64,000 bases of DNA from Eurosta solidaginis (lineage: Eukaryota > Arthropoda > Insecta > Diptera > Tephritidae). The position numbers and the translations under genes were made by a program. This document shows, piece by piece, positions 10,613 to 21,829 of the stretch (its first letter is position 1; every line of letters begins with the position of its first letter). The notes beneath the pieces were generated by a model. It saw nothing but the letters and a program-made list of their open reading frames with translations. It was not told where the DNA came from and did not search any database. The DNA is taken from the NCBI RefSeq assembly GCF_040869045.1, contig NC_090319.1:278105693-278169692 (forward strand), given 5' to 3'.

Positions 10613-10794
10613 TGTAAGTATAGTTCTCAAATAAATATTCAGCACATTTATCCAGTTGATACCCTACATTGTATATCGAGTTGAGCAAGAGTATAAAAAT
10701 ATCTTTTCCAAGGTGGTCCTATCAAAGCCAACAGCTGTGTTATTGTCAGAAATAAACACCAGGTTGGCAGCAGTAATGAAGTGTTATAAATTAA

Positions 10795-11178
10795 AAATAA
10801 ACTAGCCGGACCTGTGCGCATCTTGTGCAACAAAGATAAAATTCTCATATCAAATATCAACTTCAGCTGTTCTATCAATCAATCATCAGCTTGCCCTGCC
10901 ATCTGGCGAATGTTAGCAACTGCCGGTAATGCAGTGTTAGTTCTAATAAAATATTCACAATAGTGCCATAGTACAAACAGATTTCTTTATGTGCTCACAA
11001 TCGTTTATTTTTAACAAGTTATTTTAATAAAATATAGCTAAAAAAACACTACGACCAATAATACCCAAAGCTCGCTAATAGCACGAATCTCCATATTTAC
11101 AACCAAAACTTTATTTATATTTTTGGATTCCAAATAAGAGCGAAAAAGGGAACTGCACATAAAAACAGCAATTCGAAA
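10795..11178 (-). repeat. Unclassified dispersed repeat, inverted relative to 20318-20700
   Basis: The reverse complement aligns along its length with 20318-20700, sharing words such as GAGATTCGTGCTATTAGCGAG, CTATGGCACTATT and CTGCATTACCGGCAGT-like blocks. Both copies keep a frame reading MEIRAISELW, but no family was recognised and no TIR or tail is evident. Confidence 0.6.
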
Positions 11179-11191
11179 TAATATATAACTA

Positions 11192-11487
11192 GACTGGATC
11201 GATTTATTAACCGATATCGCGCCATCGATTTTTCTATAGGATTTTGTCTCGGGAAAAAGTTCCACTGCGCATACCCAAAAAAATAATTTTCGAACCTGCG
11301 AAATTTAATTTTTTTGACTTTTTTCGACTTTGATTTTTAAGGTTTTTTTCATGACCTAATAAACAATTTTTCATTTGATTGTAAAATTTTAATGTATACC
11401 CTGTCCGACCCAAAAATGTCCGCTATTTTTATTTTTTTCAAAAAACTGTTTTGGGTCGGACAGGGTATACATATGAAAATTTCTTTT
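11192..11487 (+). mobile_element. Single arm of the GACTGGG foldback family
   Basis: Starts GACTGGATCGATTTATTAAC after TA (11190-11191) and follows the left arm of the 21349-21807 element. The outer right arm is missing. A smaller inverted repeat, starting GTATACCCTGTCCGACCC (about 11395) and returning as GGGTCGGACAGGGTATAC (ending about 11473), occupies its inner end. Confidence 0.7.
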
Positions 11488-11899
11488 TTTTTTCTGAGAA
11501 TGCTATGATTCTCAAGTTGAGCCACTTTTTCGAAACAACTTTTGAGATTTTATAAGTATGCATGTAATAGTACTCAAGCCCAAATATTTTATTCGACGCC
11601 TGTGGGAACGAACGCTAATAACTGATAGGTTACAGGAGTTTAACCCTGCCAAATCGGCCGCTTAAGCTCAGTATACATTTCAGTTAAATTAGGCTGAAAA
11701 ACTGTAGAATAAGTTTAAGCGTAGTTTAACTGACAAACTGAGTTGAACTGAAACTGAAAAACCGGGCCTTAGTGTTGTAAAGTGTTTCATTAAACTGCGG
11801 TGGGTCATTTTGGACATGTGTGTATGTGTGTATATGTGCATTAATTGATACGTGTTACCTTCATCGGCTTTATTGTACGCCATTCAGATTATAAAAAAA

Positions 11900-12254
11900 A
11901 AAAAAAATAAATGTAAGGCGCGATAACCTCCGAAGAGATCTAAGGCCGAGCTTCTCTTCCAATTTGCGTCGTGCTCCTCTTGATTTTCCCTACAAATTGG
12001 CCGGACGGGACCTACATGATTTTATGCGGACTCCGAACGGCATCTTCAAGGTAGATGAGTTTTCACTGAGAGCTTTTCATGGCAAAAATACACCCGGAGC
12101 GCTTGCCAAACACTGCCGAGGGGCGACCACGCTTAGAAAAATTTTTTTCTAATTGAAAAACTTTATTTCTAAAATTTTTGATGTTTCTTTGCCCGGGGTT
12201 TGAACCCAGGGCATCCGGTGTGGTAGGCGGAGCACGCTACCATCACACCACGGT
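11900..12254 (-). mobile_element. tRNA-derived SINE copy
   Basis: On the minus strand the head at 12254 has A-box-like TGATGGTAGCGTG and B box GGTTCAAACCC. The tail (TTATCGCGCCTTACATTTA) ends in an A-rich run at 11890-11910. Very similar to the copy at 27804-28166. Confidence 0.85.
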
Positions 12255-12689
12255 GGCCGTGTTCAGCTTAGACAAAATGATTATAGTTTCAGTTTTGTTG
12301 CAAACATGATTAATCATGGCTAAGTACTAATTTTGCCTTTTTTCTTTTTCTCTTTCTTTCTCAATTTTCATATCTCCTTTTCCTCTCACTCTCTTTCTCA
12401 CTTCTTAATCTCCACTTTTTCGCATGCATAATCTTTTTCAGCATGCAATAAATCGTGTTGCTGTATAAAGGCCATTTTGCTCTCAGAAGTCCAACAAGCC
12501 AGTGACTCCGGAAGAGGAGGAGCCTTAAGTTTCCATTACTAATGCTTAGCAAAGAATTTACTTGACTTGGCAACTTAGTCTTGATTATACTCCACTTAGT
12601 ACATAGGATCTGCTTTATACCCACTTAATTTTTCCCAAAATTAAAAGAAAGACGTAAATAAACGTATTTGCTCTCAAATAAATGTCAAC
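12255..12689. other. Unassigned sequence
   Basis: Contains a short CT-rich run at 12340-12420; no gene or element recognised. Confidence 0.5.
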
Positions 12690-13175
12690 ATTTTCAAGGC
12701 TTCGACCGCATTTCTTCGACCACTGCTCCCAAGTGTTGGATAATTCTTAGAGCTTCACGGTATTGTGTGAGAGTTTACTCTCTTACTTTATCTGCTCAAT
12801 AGCCTTCTCTACATTACTTATCCATATAGATTCATTTGCCGTTCCATAACGGGCTCGGATTGGCTTCCTACTTCTTTCGTTCCCCGAGTCCGACGCATTG
12901 CTTATAGCACTTTGGTTTTGCTTATCATACTTATTAACGGGAGATCTTGAGTCGTTCATCTTGGTCGTACGACCAAAAGCTGGCAGGTGGGCTCGTCCGT
13001 CCTTATATTAAATAAGGGAAAGAAAACCGTTCACCACAGTAGCGCCCCTTAATGTGGTAAGGTTAACGTTGTTTTCTGAGGCAGGATCGTGAAGTCTTTG
13101 CCTAATACATCTCCTGGCTGCAAATATCCTTTAGTCACGGCCCACATAACACTGGAAGAGGGGGGTTGGCAGTTC
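12690..13175 (-). mobile_element. LINE 5' region and ORF1 start, diverged copy
   Basis: Minus-strand relative of the first ~480 bases of the LINE at 28300-33580. It shares the 5' untranslated part (GTAGCGCCCC block), the palindrome TTGGTCGTACGACCAA (12961-12976) just before the ORF1 ATG, and the N-terminal acidic motif ASDSGSE. The ORF1 frame is interrupted and the rest of the LINE is absent. Confidence 0.75.
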
Positions 13176-13431
13176 TTAGTCACCGTTATGCCGCTGCCCT
13201 CCTATGTGGCAGAAGGGTGTAGATGCAAATATCTAAACGGCTCAGCCACACGGCTAGGTGCTATGTAGTTCAGCTTCGACAAAGTGCCCATCATAGTGAG
13301 AGTGTTTGCACATTAAATGAACTAAATTCCCCGTAGAGGGTTCCTTCCAAGTATTTATACCTTGGGCCCTCACAATCTGAGTGAGGCGGTTGTATAGTTC
13401 CTATACCGTACCCCTGTTCATAAAATAAATA

Positions 13432-13775
13432 CAAATATAAATGCAAGGCTCGGCAACCTCCGAAAAGATTTTAGACCGAGCTTCAATTCTAATTTGCGCC
13501 GGGCTTCTTTTAATTTTTCTCACAAATCGGCGGGACGGGACCTACATGTTTTATGCCGACTCCGAGCGGCATCCGCAAGGCAGATGAGTTTTCACTGAGA
13601 AGATTTTTACAGCAGAAATATACTCGGAGTGTTTGCCAAATCATTGCCGAGGAGCAACCGCGCATAGCTTTTCTCTTATTGGAGAAACCTGTTTCTAAAT
13701 TTTTGATGTTGCTTTGCCCGTGAATTGAACCCAGGATTTTTTGTGTTGCGGGCTACCACCACACCATGACGACCA
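13432..13775 (-). mobile_element. tRNA-derived SINE copy, diverged
   Basis: Same family as 27804-28166 in the same orientation, with many substitutions. It keeps the CTCGGCAACCTCCGAAAAGA tail region, the GAGTTTTCACTGAGAAG body word and the tRNA-like head near 13720-13775. Confidence 0.7.
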
Positions 13776-13960
13776 CTTTCTCATACCGTTCCGCTATATT
13801 TGGAACTGACGTGAAGGCCCGGTACCCTTTCCTCCGTAACTCCACCGTTCGTGCGACTTAACTATTATTCGTGCGCTTTTCTTGTCGTCTTCAGATGCTC
13901 GCTCGATTCTAAAATCATACAGACACACAAAACGAGGTCGAGTCATTGGACACCTTCGGA

Positions 13961-14800
13961 TCAAAACTTGCTATTCGTATAGAAGTTAGTCAGTAGGCTG
14001 CTGGTATACCTTTTTGGTAGGTCAGTATATATCCAGGGTCCATTGATGCCGTTTACTATATTTAAGCTAGTTACGTTACACAATAGATGACGGGTGCCTT
14101 CGTCTGGACTGCCGATATTAGTCATTGTTCGCATAAGGACTCCATTATCTTTAAAAACTGTCTCTCTCACAGCCCTGAAGTGCTTCTTATAAGTATGTTT
14201 TGAAACAATGTTTATTCCTAAATATTTCAAGTAAGGCATTGAATTTATTTCAGTGTATCCGTTGGTTAGGACTTACTCCTCCACAGTCCACTTTAAGCTC
14301 ACCGAAACAACTTATCTTATATTGCTAGCCATCCCCAGACTCATATTCGTCAGTCATTCATTTATTCCTCCTAAGGCATCTTTACATAATGTTTGAAGCA
14401 GATCTAAATTCTTACCCATTGCCACGACGAAAATATAACTTGCATTGCCGACAAAATGCGTGCCTCCGTGAAGGTCGATTTGTAGGACGGTGTCATACAT
14501 CGCTTTCCATAGCTGTGGCCTTGAGACAAATCCCTGAGGGACGCTGCCGATGATACTGTGCACTTTTTGTCTCTCACTTGTATCAAACAGAAGTACTTTG
14601 TCGATAAATTAGCTACCAATTATTCTGCGCAGTTTAGTAGGTAAAGAAAGGTTTCGTAGCGCTGTCATTATTTTCATCTAGCTTGCAGTGTTTAAATTAT
14701 TTCTACCATTCAAAGTAATCTCTGCAGGGAGCTTCATTTTAATTTGACCAACGGTTATGGCTTTCCTAGCTATACTGATAGGTGTTTGTGTTGCGTCTAG
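13961..14800 (-). pseudogene. R1-like LINE reverse transcriptase remnant
   Basis: Successive minus-strand frames give MTALRNLSLPTKLRRIIGS, then DKVLLFDTSERQKVHSIIGS, VPQGFVSRPQLWKAMYDTVL, and near 13961-14239 PYLKYLGINIV and NIGSPDEGTRHLLCNV. These follow R1-clade motif order (ALRN...RIIGxYL, GVPQGSVLGPxLWN, FADD, YLGxxI, NIGGP). The catalytic (F/Y)ADD motif is replaced (VGNASYIFVV) and there are frameshifts and stops. Confidence 0.65.
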
Positions 14801-14879
14801 CGTGGATATTGATTTTCTGAATCAAAATTTATGATTTACCAAGCCACTTTGCCTTATCAGAGTATGTTGTAGGTACTTA

Positions 14880-15249
14880 TTAAAAATACGCTCAAGGAAT
14901 TTTCCCTATTGAATAAGACAAACAGTATGTCCTATAGGAGTATAGCTGATCGCGTCTTACCAGATTTCAGCAAATGTAGTAGCTTTGACGTTTCTATGAG
15001 CGGAGGACACACCTTCTCTCTCTCTCTCCATATTCTTCTCCCTCACTACCTCTTCCTCACCCTAGCCATCTCTTTCTCCATCTCTCTCACCCTCTCGAAT
15101 AGCTACGAGATTAACCTTGAAATATCCTCGAATGTGCCTACGTTGTCCCGAAATTCCTCCATATGCATTCCACAAAAAACGAATTAGAAATATTTGGGCA
15201 ACAAAATCAATTTTTTTGTCAAGCACTTAAATTAAATTTTAAGTGAATA
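14880..15249. other. Unassigned, CT-rich stretch
   Basis: 15013-15110 is CTCTCTC-rich. No gene; the open frame across it is low complexity. Confidence 0.45.
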
Positions 15250-16397
15250 CTAGCAGACCCGGCAGACGTTGTTCTGCCCTAAATTTGGCTTATCTGAATA
15301 CATTTTAATAAGCTTTTTCCGTCTAACTCTGCCCTACCCCTCTACACTTTTTCCTAATCTTTTTATTCACTCGTCCCTCAGTCTTTTCCGCTTAATCTCC
15401 ATCTTCGTGTCATTCTATATCTTTCTCAGTCTCTTTCTCTCTTTTCTCTTTTCTCAAGTTTTTCTCCTTCTTCTTCATCTCTTATTGCCAGTCCTAGAGG
15501 ATGGTATGTATTTTGTTCCAGTCCCATTTCGAGTCTCAGTTCCAGTCCCACTCCGAGTCTCAGTCTCAGTCCCCGTCCTAGTTCTAATCACAGTCCCATG
15601 GCCTATATCTCGAGACCCTAATCACTCAGCGGTGTAAAACTTACTCTGTACTACAGCACACATCAACAGCTTCAATTTGATACCCATAATGTAAACACAC
15701 ATCCTAGTGTTACCCTGATCCACGTTTTGGTCTATATCCCGAGACTCTATTCACCAATAGGTATGAAAACTACCCTGTACTAAAGCACTCATCAACAGCT
15801 TCTATTTGATACCCACAATTTAAACCCATTGTCTAGGCGTTCACGGGCCCACGTTTGGCCTATATCTCCAGACCTTAGTCACCCAGGGTATGAAAATTAT
15901 CCTGTACTAAATCACTCATCAACAGCTTTCATTTGACATCCATATTGTATAAACACTTTCTAGGGGTATCCGGGTCCACGTTTTGGCCTATATCTCGAGA
16001 CCCTAGCCACCCAGGGGTATAAAAATTACCCTCTACTAAAGCACGCATCAACAGCCTTCATTTGTTATCCATATTATATTAACACATTCTAGGAGTACCC
16101 AGGTCCACGTTTTGGCCTATATCTCGAGACGCTAGCCTCTCAGTTTTATGAAAATTATCCTGTACTATAGCACTCATCAACAGCTTTCGTTTGATATCCA
16201 TATTGTATAAACACATTCTAGGGGTACCCGGATCCACGTTTTAATCTCAAGACCCTAGACACGTAGCGAAAAAAGGGTAGACGCTGGCCGATTCTCAGAC
16301 CTGCCCAATATGCTCACAAAATTTCATGAGAATCGGTTCAGCCGTTTCGGAGGAGTTCAGCCTCTAAAACCGTGACAGAAGAATTTTATATATTAGA
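15250..16397 (-). mobile_element. Non-autonomous Helitron A, first of a tandem pair
   Basis: Minus strand: begins TCTAATATATAAAATTC at 16397 and ends GGGTCTGCTAG at 15250 before a host T. The terminal hairpin is GGCAG-AACAACGT-CTGCC. The interior carries five copies of a 128-129 bp repeat and, nearer the 3' end, a pyrimidine-rich and CAGTCC-rich segment. No Rep or helicase coding sequence is present. Its 5' end touches the 3' CTAG of element B without intervening bases. Confidence 0.85.
15630..16265 (-). repeat. Satellite array in Helitron A (5 units)
   Basis: The word CATCAACAG recurs at 15661, 15789, 15917, 16046 and 16175, giving a period of 128-129. Each unit also carries TCGAGACCCTAG-like and GGGTCCACGTTTTGG-like blocks. 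Confidence 0.9.
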
Positions 16398-18365
16398 CTA
16401 GCAGACCCGGCAGACGTTGTTCTGCCCTAAATTTAGCCTATCTGCATACATTTTAATAAGCTTTTTCCGTCCAACTTTGCCCTACCCCTCTACACTTTTT
16501 CCTAATCTTTTTATTCACTCCTCCCTCCCTCTTTTTCGCTTCATCACCATCTTCGTCTCATTCTATCTCTTTCTCAGTCTCCTTCTCTCTTTTCTCTTCT
16601 CTCAAGTTTTTCTCCTTCTTCTTCATCTCTTATTGCCAGTACCAGAGGGTGGTATGTATTTTGTTCCAGTCCCATTCCGAGTCTCAGTGCCAGTCTCACT
16701 CCGAGTCTCAGTCTCAGTCACAGTCCTAGTCCTAATCCCAGTCCCAGTCCCTTTCTGGTATACTTCCTGGAAAAAAGCATCGTAAATACTAATATAGGCA
16801 AATTTATATACGAAATTTCAGGCAAGTCGAATAGGACGTATATAAATAGCTATGTGGGTATTATTAATTCTTGTCTTTATTCTGGCTTTGCATGCATATT
16901 TATCAGTTTTGCCAGGTTGATGCGACTAAATCAAATATCACAATGAACTTTAGCCACTCAGCGGTGTAAAACTTACTCTGTATTATAGCACACATCAACA
17001 GCTTCAATTTGATACCCATAATATAAAAACACATTCTAGGTGTATCTGGGACCATGTTTTGGCCTATATCTCGAGACCATAGTCACCCAGCCGTGTAAAA
17101 CTTACTTTGTACTAAAGCATACATCAACAGCTTCAATTTGATACCCATAATGTAAAAACACATTATAGGTGTATCCGGGTCCATGTTTTGGACTATATCT
17201 CGAGACCCTAGACTCCCAGTTGTATGAAAATTATCCTGTACTATAGCACTCATCAACAGTTTTCATTTGATATCCATATTGTATAAACACATTCTAGGGG
17301 TACTCGGGTCCACGTTTTGGGTATATCTCGAGACCCTAGCCTCCCGGTTGTATACAAATTATCCTGTACTATAGCACTCATCAACAGCTTTCATTTGATA
17401 TCCATATTGTATAAACACATTCTAGGGGTACCCGGGTCCACGTTTTGGGCTATATCTCGAGACCCTAGCCTCCCAGTTGTATGAAAATTATTCTGTACTA
17501 TAGCACTCATCAACAGTTTTCATTTGATATCCATATTGTATAAACACATTATAGGGGTACCCTTTTCCACGTTTTGGGCTATATCTCGAGACCCTAGCCT
17601 CCTAGTTGTATAAAAATTATCCTGTACTATAGCACTCATCAACAGCTTTCATTTCATATCCATATTGTATAAACACATTCTAGGGGTACCCGGGTCCACG
17701 TTTTGGGCTATATCTCGAGACCCTAGCCTCCCAGTTGTATGAAAATTATTCTGTACTATAGCACTCATCAACAGTTTTCATTTGATATCCATATTGTATA
17801 AACACATTCTAGGGGTACTCGGGTCCACGTTTTGGGTATATCTCGAGACCCTAGCCTCCCGGTTGTATACAAATTATCCTGTACTATAGCACTCATCAAC
17901 AGCTTTCATTTGATATCCATATTGTATAAACACATTCTAGGGGTACCCGGGTCCACGTTTTGGGCTATATCTCGAAGCCGTAGCCCCCCAGTTGTATGAA
18001 AATTATCCTGTACTATAGCACTCATCAACAGTTTTCATTTGATATCCATATTGTATAAACACATTCTAGGGGTACTCTTTTGGGTATATCTCGAGACCTT
18101 AGCCTCCCAGTTGTATAAAAATTATCCTGTACTATAGCACTCATCAACAGCTTTCATTTGATATCCATATTGTATAAACACATTCTAGGGGTACCCGGGT
18201 CCACGTTTTGATCTCAAGACCCTATGCACGTAGCGAAAAAAAAGGTAGACGTTGGCCGATTCTCAGACCTATCCAATATGCTCACAAAATTTCATGAGAA
18301 TCGGTTCAGCCGTTTCGGAGGAGTTCATCCTCTAAAACCGTGACAGAAGAATTTTATATATTAGA
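16398..18365 (-). mobile_element. Non-autonomous Helitron B, second of a tandem pair
   Basis: Minus strand: starts TCTAATATATAAAATTC at 18365 after a host A, and ends CTAG at 16398, joined directly to the TC of element A. It has the same terminal hairpin and the same internal order as A, but ten satellite units instead of five and about 160 bases of extra unique sequence near 16790-16950. Confidence 0.85.
16960..18215 (-). repeat. Satellite array in Helitron B (10 units)
   Basis: CATCAACAG recurs at 16993, 17122, 17251, 17379, 17508, 17637, 17766, 17894, 18023 and 18142; the period is 128-129 except the last step (119, an internal deletion). The units near 17290-17390 and 17810-17900 share variants not found in their neighbours and lie 515 bases apart, i.e. 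a four-unit higher-order duplication. Confidence 0.9.
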
Positions 18366-18629
18366 TAAACAAAACTTAAGATTTGTATTCTGACTACAAT
18401 TGCATTTGTATAATTCCACCAATCAAATTTTATTTAAGCGCAAAAATAATTCCATTTTAATATTTAAATAAAATAACATACTTTTGAAGAACTTTGTTAT
18501 TATCTAATCCGATTTAATACATTTTATGAAGCTTAGAAATTTAAGCAACCAAAAAATTAAAATTCGTCACAGTTGACAATTCAGCAGAACAGAAACGAGA
18601 ATGTTGTTGTTTTATGTTGTTTTTTTTTT

Positions 18630-19420
18630 ATATCTTTCATGAAGATAAAATGGAATATTAACTTTTGTCCGATATTTGTGACGTTGAGAAATATAGAAGA
18701 TAGACTCACCATTAAGTATACCGAATTGATCAGGGCGATGAACTGAGTTGATATATCTATGTTCGTCTGTCCGTCCGTCTGTCTGTTTGAACGCAAACAA
18801 GTCCCTCAAATTTTGAGATATCTCAATGCAATTTGGCACAAGGATGTATTTTTGTATTATATTAGACATTTGTCGGCTCCGGTAGAATCGGACCACTATA
18901 ACATATATCTCCCATACAACCAATCGTTCAGATAAGACGATTTTGGTCATTTCTGCCGCAATTTAGAAAGTATAAACGTGAAACTCGGTGATACATATTC
19001 TAATATATCATAGAAGATATCCTGAAAAAATCACTTTGATCGGAGCTATATATATTATATATCCCATACAACCGATCGTTCAGATAAAAAGATGTTTGGC
19101 AATTTCTCCTCTAATTTCCAATATAAAAACGTTAAACTTGGTGATATTTATTCCAATATATCATAGAAGATTTCCTGTAAAAATCATTTCGATTGGAGCT
19201 ATATATAATATGTATACCATACAACCGATCGTTCGGATAAGGGGGTTTTTTGCCATTTTTTATTTTATATTTATCTTAAAAATCATCTGTTCACTATGTA
19301 TTTCTTATGTTATATGTCCGATTATTTGGAGATTACGAACGGGATAAGATTATTGTTCAGCCCCATTCATGAAAGGTATGAAGTCATCGGCATAGCCGAA
19401 GACATTTCCGTCCTTACTTG
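18630..19420 (+). mobile_element. mini-me/DINE-1-like element (putative non-autonomous Helentron)
   Basis: Subterminal inverted repeat ATATCTTTCATGAA (18630-18643) pairs with TTCATGAAAGGTAT (19366-19379). A GTCY tetranucleotide microsatellite lies at about 18768-18787 and a hairpin near the 3' end at 19383-19403 (one mismatch pair), followed by TTTCCGTCCTTACTTG. These are the described hallmarks of the dipteran mini-me/DINE-1 group; assignment here is by structure only. Confidence 0.7.
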
Positions 19421-20317
19421 TTTTTAATTGTTTTTAATTCGCTATACATTTTTTAGATTATTTGCATTTAAGATTTCGGTGGAGGTGGCGCATGCGCATA
19501 CTTTTTCATATACACATACCCATTATATAAAAGCCACTCGAGTTAAATTCTTAAGGCAAATGTAATTGTATATTTTTGGCATAGTTTGTTTTTTTATATT
19601 TTTATGTTCTATAGGTATGTTCTTTATTTAGATAATTTTTTTTTTTAATTAATATCTTTTGTAGGGCTTTGTCAACGAAAAAAGAGCTTTTGTTTTGCAT
19701 TTGCTCGGTGCAGTAACTGTTCTAGATACACACACACGTACGTATGTATATCAAGAAATATAAGAATTCTTTAAAAATATATTTTTTGTTATGCTTGTTG
19801 GCTTTATTGTTCAACTTGTTTTTTGTTTTTTCTTTTATTTCTCATTCACTGCAAATATAATTTGAAAGCAAGCAATTAAATACCTTTGAGTAATTCCGTG
19901 TCAATGTTAAATTCCAATTCATCAAAATTAAATAAAGTAGCAATGCTTTTGAATATCGGCATATAGTAACTATGTTTTATTAGCCAGGTGAAGGATATTG
20001 GAGAAAAACTTACAAAATGCTTGACTTACGCAAATATGCGCAAATACAATTTTTAATTTTAACCAAGGGAGGCTCGTGGATAAAAATATTAAATTTAATC
20101 TTTAAACATGTTTTAAATACCTTTTTTTTCTGTTAGAGTAAAGTGCTGATGTAACTATTTGAATTAGCTTGAAACAGCTTGTTTTGGAAAAACTGTCAAG
20201 CAATTTGTGATTTACTATTTCAGTATTAATAAGAAAAATAATTACCATAACTCATTTTAATTTAATAAAGTTGATTTAAATTCCACTTTATATAAGCCAT
20301 CATATATATTTTTTCTA
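19421..20317. other. Unassigned AT-rich sequence
   Basis: No gene or element recognised; several T homopolymers. Confidence 0.5.
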
Positions 20318-20700
20318 ATTGCTGTTTTTATGTACGGGTCCCTTTTTCGCTCTTATTTGGAATCCAAACCTATAAATAACGTTTTGGTTGTAAAGATGGA
20401 GATTCGTGCTATTAGCGAGCTTTGGGCAAATTTGGTCTTAGTGCTTTGTTTAGCTATATTTTATTAAAATAATTTGTTAAAAATAAACAATGTGAGCACA
20501 CAAATAAAATCTATTTGTACTATGGCACTATTATGAATATTTGCACTGCATTACCGGCAGTTTATTGGCGGCAGTTGGTATTATACGCTAGATGGCAGCG
20601 CAAGCCGTAAGTTAATAGAACAGCTGCTTTATGTTGATATATGATAAGAGACTTTTATATTGGTTGCGCAATATGCGCCCAGGTCAGACTCGTTTTTTTT
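20318..20700 (+). repeat. Unclassified dispersed repeat, second copy
   Basis: Reverse-complement partner of 10795-11178, with scattered substitutions over roughly 380 bases. Right boundary is near the GCCCAGGTCAGACTCGTT region. Confidence 0.6.
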
Positions 20701-20786
20701 ATTATTAGATTTATCGAATAGTATCAGCTGTGTCCCACCCGTGACGAAAAAGTCGCAAGTCTTTTCCTTATTTCATTTTTGTTACT

Positions 20787-20870
20787 AGAGCACATGGCAG
20801 ATGTTGTTCTGCCCTAAATTTGATCTATCTGCATATATTTTAAGAAGCATTTTCCGTCTCACTTTTATGC
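20787..20870 (-). mobile_element. Helitron 3' end fragment
   Basis: Matches the 3' ends of Helitrons A and B (CTAG end, GGCAG...CTGCC region, then TTTTCCGTCTCACTTTTATG), diverged and without the rest of the element. Confidence 0.65.
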
Positions 20871-21065
20871 ATGAGCATGTCTCGCTAATTAAATACAGAT
20901 AATAATATTGATATAACAGTTAACAGCGGAAGTATTGCTTATAAAAGCAATGCTATAAACCAAATGCTACTAGCTCTATGAGCGCGCCTATAATTGTTCC
21001 ACACAATTTGGATTAAAAAGCATATAGAATCAAACCAATTGTAAAGGGAGCAGCGGGGCATTCAT

Positions 21066-21150
21066 ATGGCTGAGTGGATAAATGCATTTACCTTTACACT
21101 AGTAAAAAGTATGAATGTTAAAAATTTCGAGTTCAATACTCAGCTCCCGA
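21066..21150 (+). repeat. tRNA-like sequence (SINE head or tRNA pseudogene)
   Basis: TGGCTGAGTGG fits the pol III A-box consensus and, 55-60 bases on, GAGTTCAATACTC resembles a B box. The spacing and AGTGG word recall a class II tRNA (Ser/Leu type), but no clean acceptor stem can be drawn, so a functional tRNA is unlikely. Confidence 0.4.
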
Positions 21151-21348
21151 AATTCAGAAACATGTCCTAGTAACCATAGCCGTTTGTAAACTTTGTAATT
21201 TTTCTTTAATATCAATAAAAAAATTATCAATAAATTTAATATCGACCAAATATTTTATAATTAATATTTAGGGTCTAAATAACATTCCCTTAATACCAGC
21301 AGAAAAGGGGAGCATTTATTTTTGAACCACCTTAATGTATGTACATTA

Positions 21349-21807
21349 GACTGGGTCGATTTATTAACCGATATCGCGCCACCGATTTTTCTATAGGATT
21401 TGAGCTCAGGAAAAAAAATTCCACTACGCATACCCAAAAAAATAATTTTCGAGCCCGCGAAATTTCATTTTTTTACTTTTTTCGACTTTGTTTTTTAAGG
21501 TTTTTTTCATGACCTACTAAAAAAATTCTCACTTGATTGTCAAATTTTCATATTTTTTTATTTTTTTTAAACTGGTATCGCCAGCGTTTTTAGTGGACAT
21601 TTTTGGGTCGGAAAGGGTATACATATGAAAATTTTTTTAGTAGGTCATGAAAAAAACCTTAAAAATCAATGTCGAAAAAAGTCAAAAAATAAAATTTTCG
21701 CAGGCTCGAAAATTATTTTTTGGGTATGCGTAGTGGAACTTTTTTCCTGAGCCCAAATCCTATCAAAAAATCGATGGCGCGATATCGGTTAATAAATCGA
21801 CCCAGCC
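21349..21807. mobile_element. Palindromic MITE of the GACTGGG foldback family
   Basis: Almost the whole 459 bases folds on itself: GACTGGGTCGATTTATTAAC on the left is mirrored by the right end (GGCTGGGTCGATTTATTAAC inverted). The arms keep pairing to a central unpaired part around 21545-21605. TA borders at 21347-21348 and 21808-21809. No coding capacity. Confidence 0.85.
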
Positions 21808-21829
21808 TAATGTGCATACATATATACTA

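Larger units (their letters stand above)
10110..11768. mobile_element. TTA-flanked TIR element with nested insertions
   Basis: The left end GGCCCGATTTTTCAGT (10110) and the inverted right end GGCCCGGTTTTTCAGT (ending 11768) match at 15 of 16 bases. Each is bordered by TTA (10107-10109 and 11769-11771). A 3-bp TTA duplication with GG-starting TIRs suits the PIF/Harbinger group, but no transposase is present, so the class is inferred. Inside lie an RTE-like LINE tail (10490-10612), an unclassified repeat (10795-11178) and one arm of the GACTGGG foldback family (11192-11487). Confidence 0.7.

Noticed and set aside
15269..16785. Two 122-codon frames beginning MFCPKF
   Set aside because: They are the same pyrimidine-rich Helitron segment in two copies; composition (Phe, Leu, Ser, Pro, Val) follows the DNA, and no frame constraint is evident.
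15630..18215. Regular spaced repeats as a CRISPR-like array
   Set aside because: The units are contiguous 128-129 bp satellites inside Helitrons in a eukaryotic genome, with no repeat-spacer pattern.
21066..21150. Functional tRNA gene
   Set aside because: A and B boxes are visible but no complete cloverleaf with a paired acceptor stem can be drawn; treated as a tRNA-like repeat.
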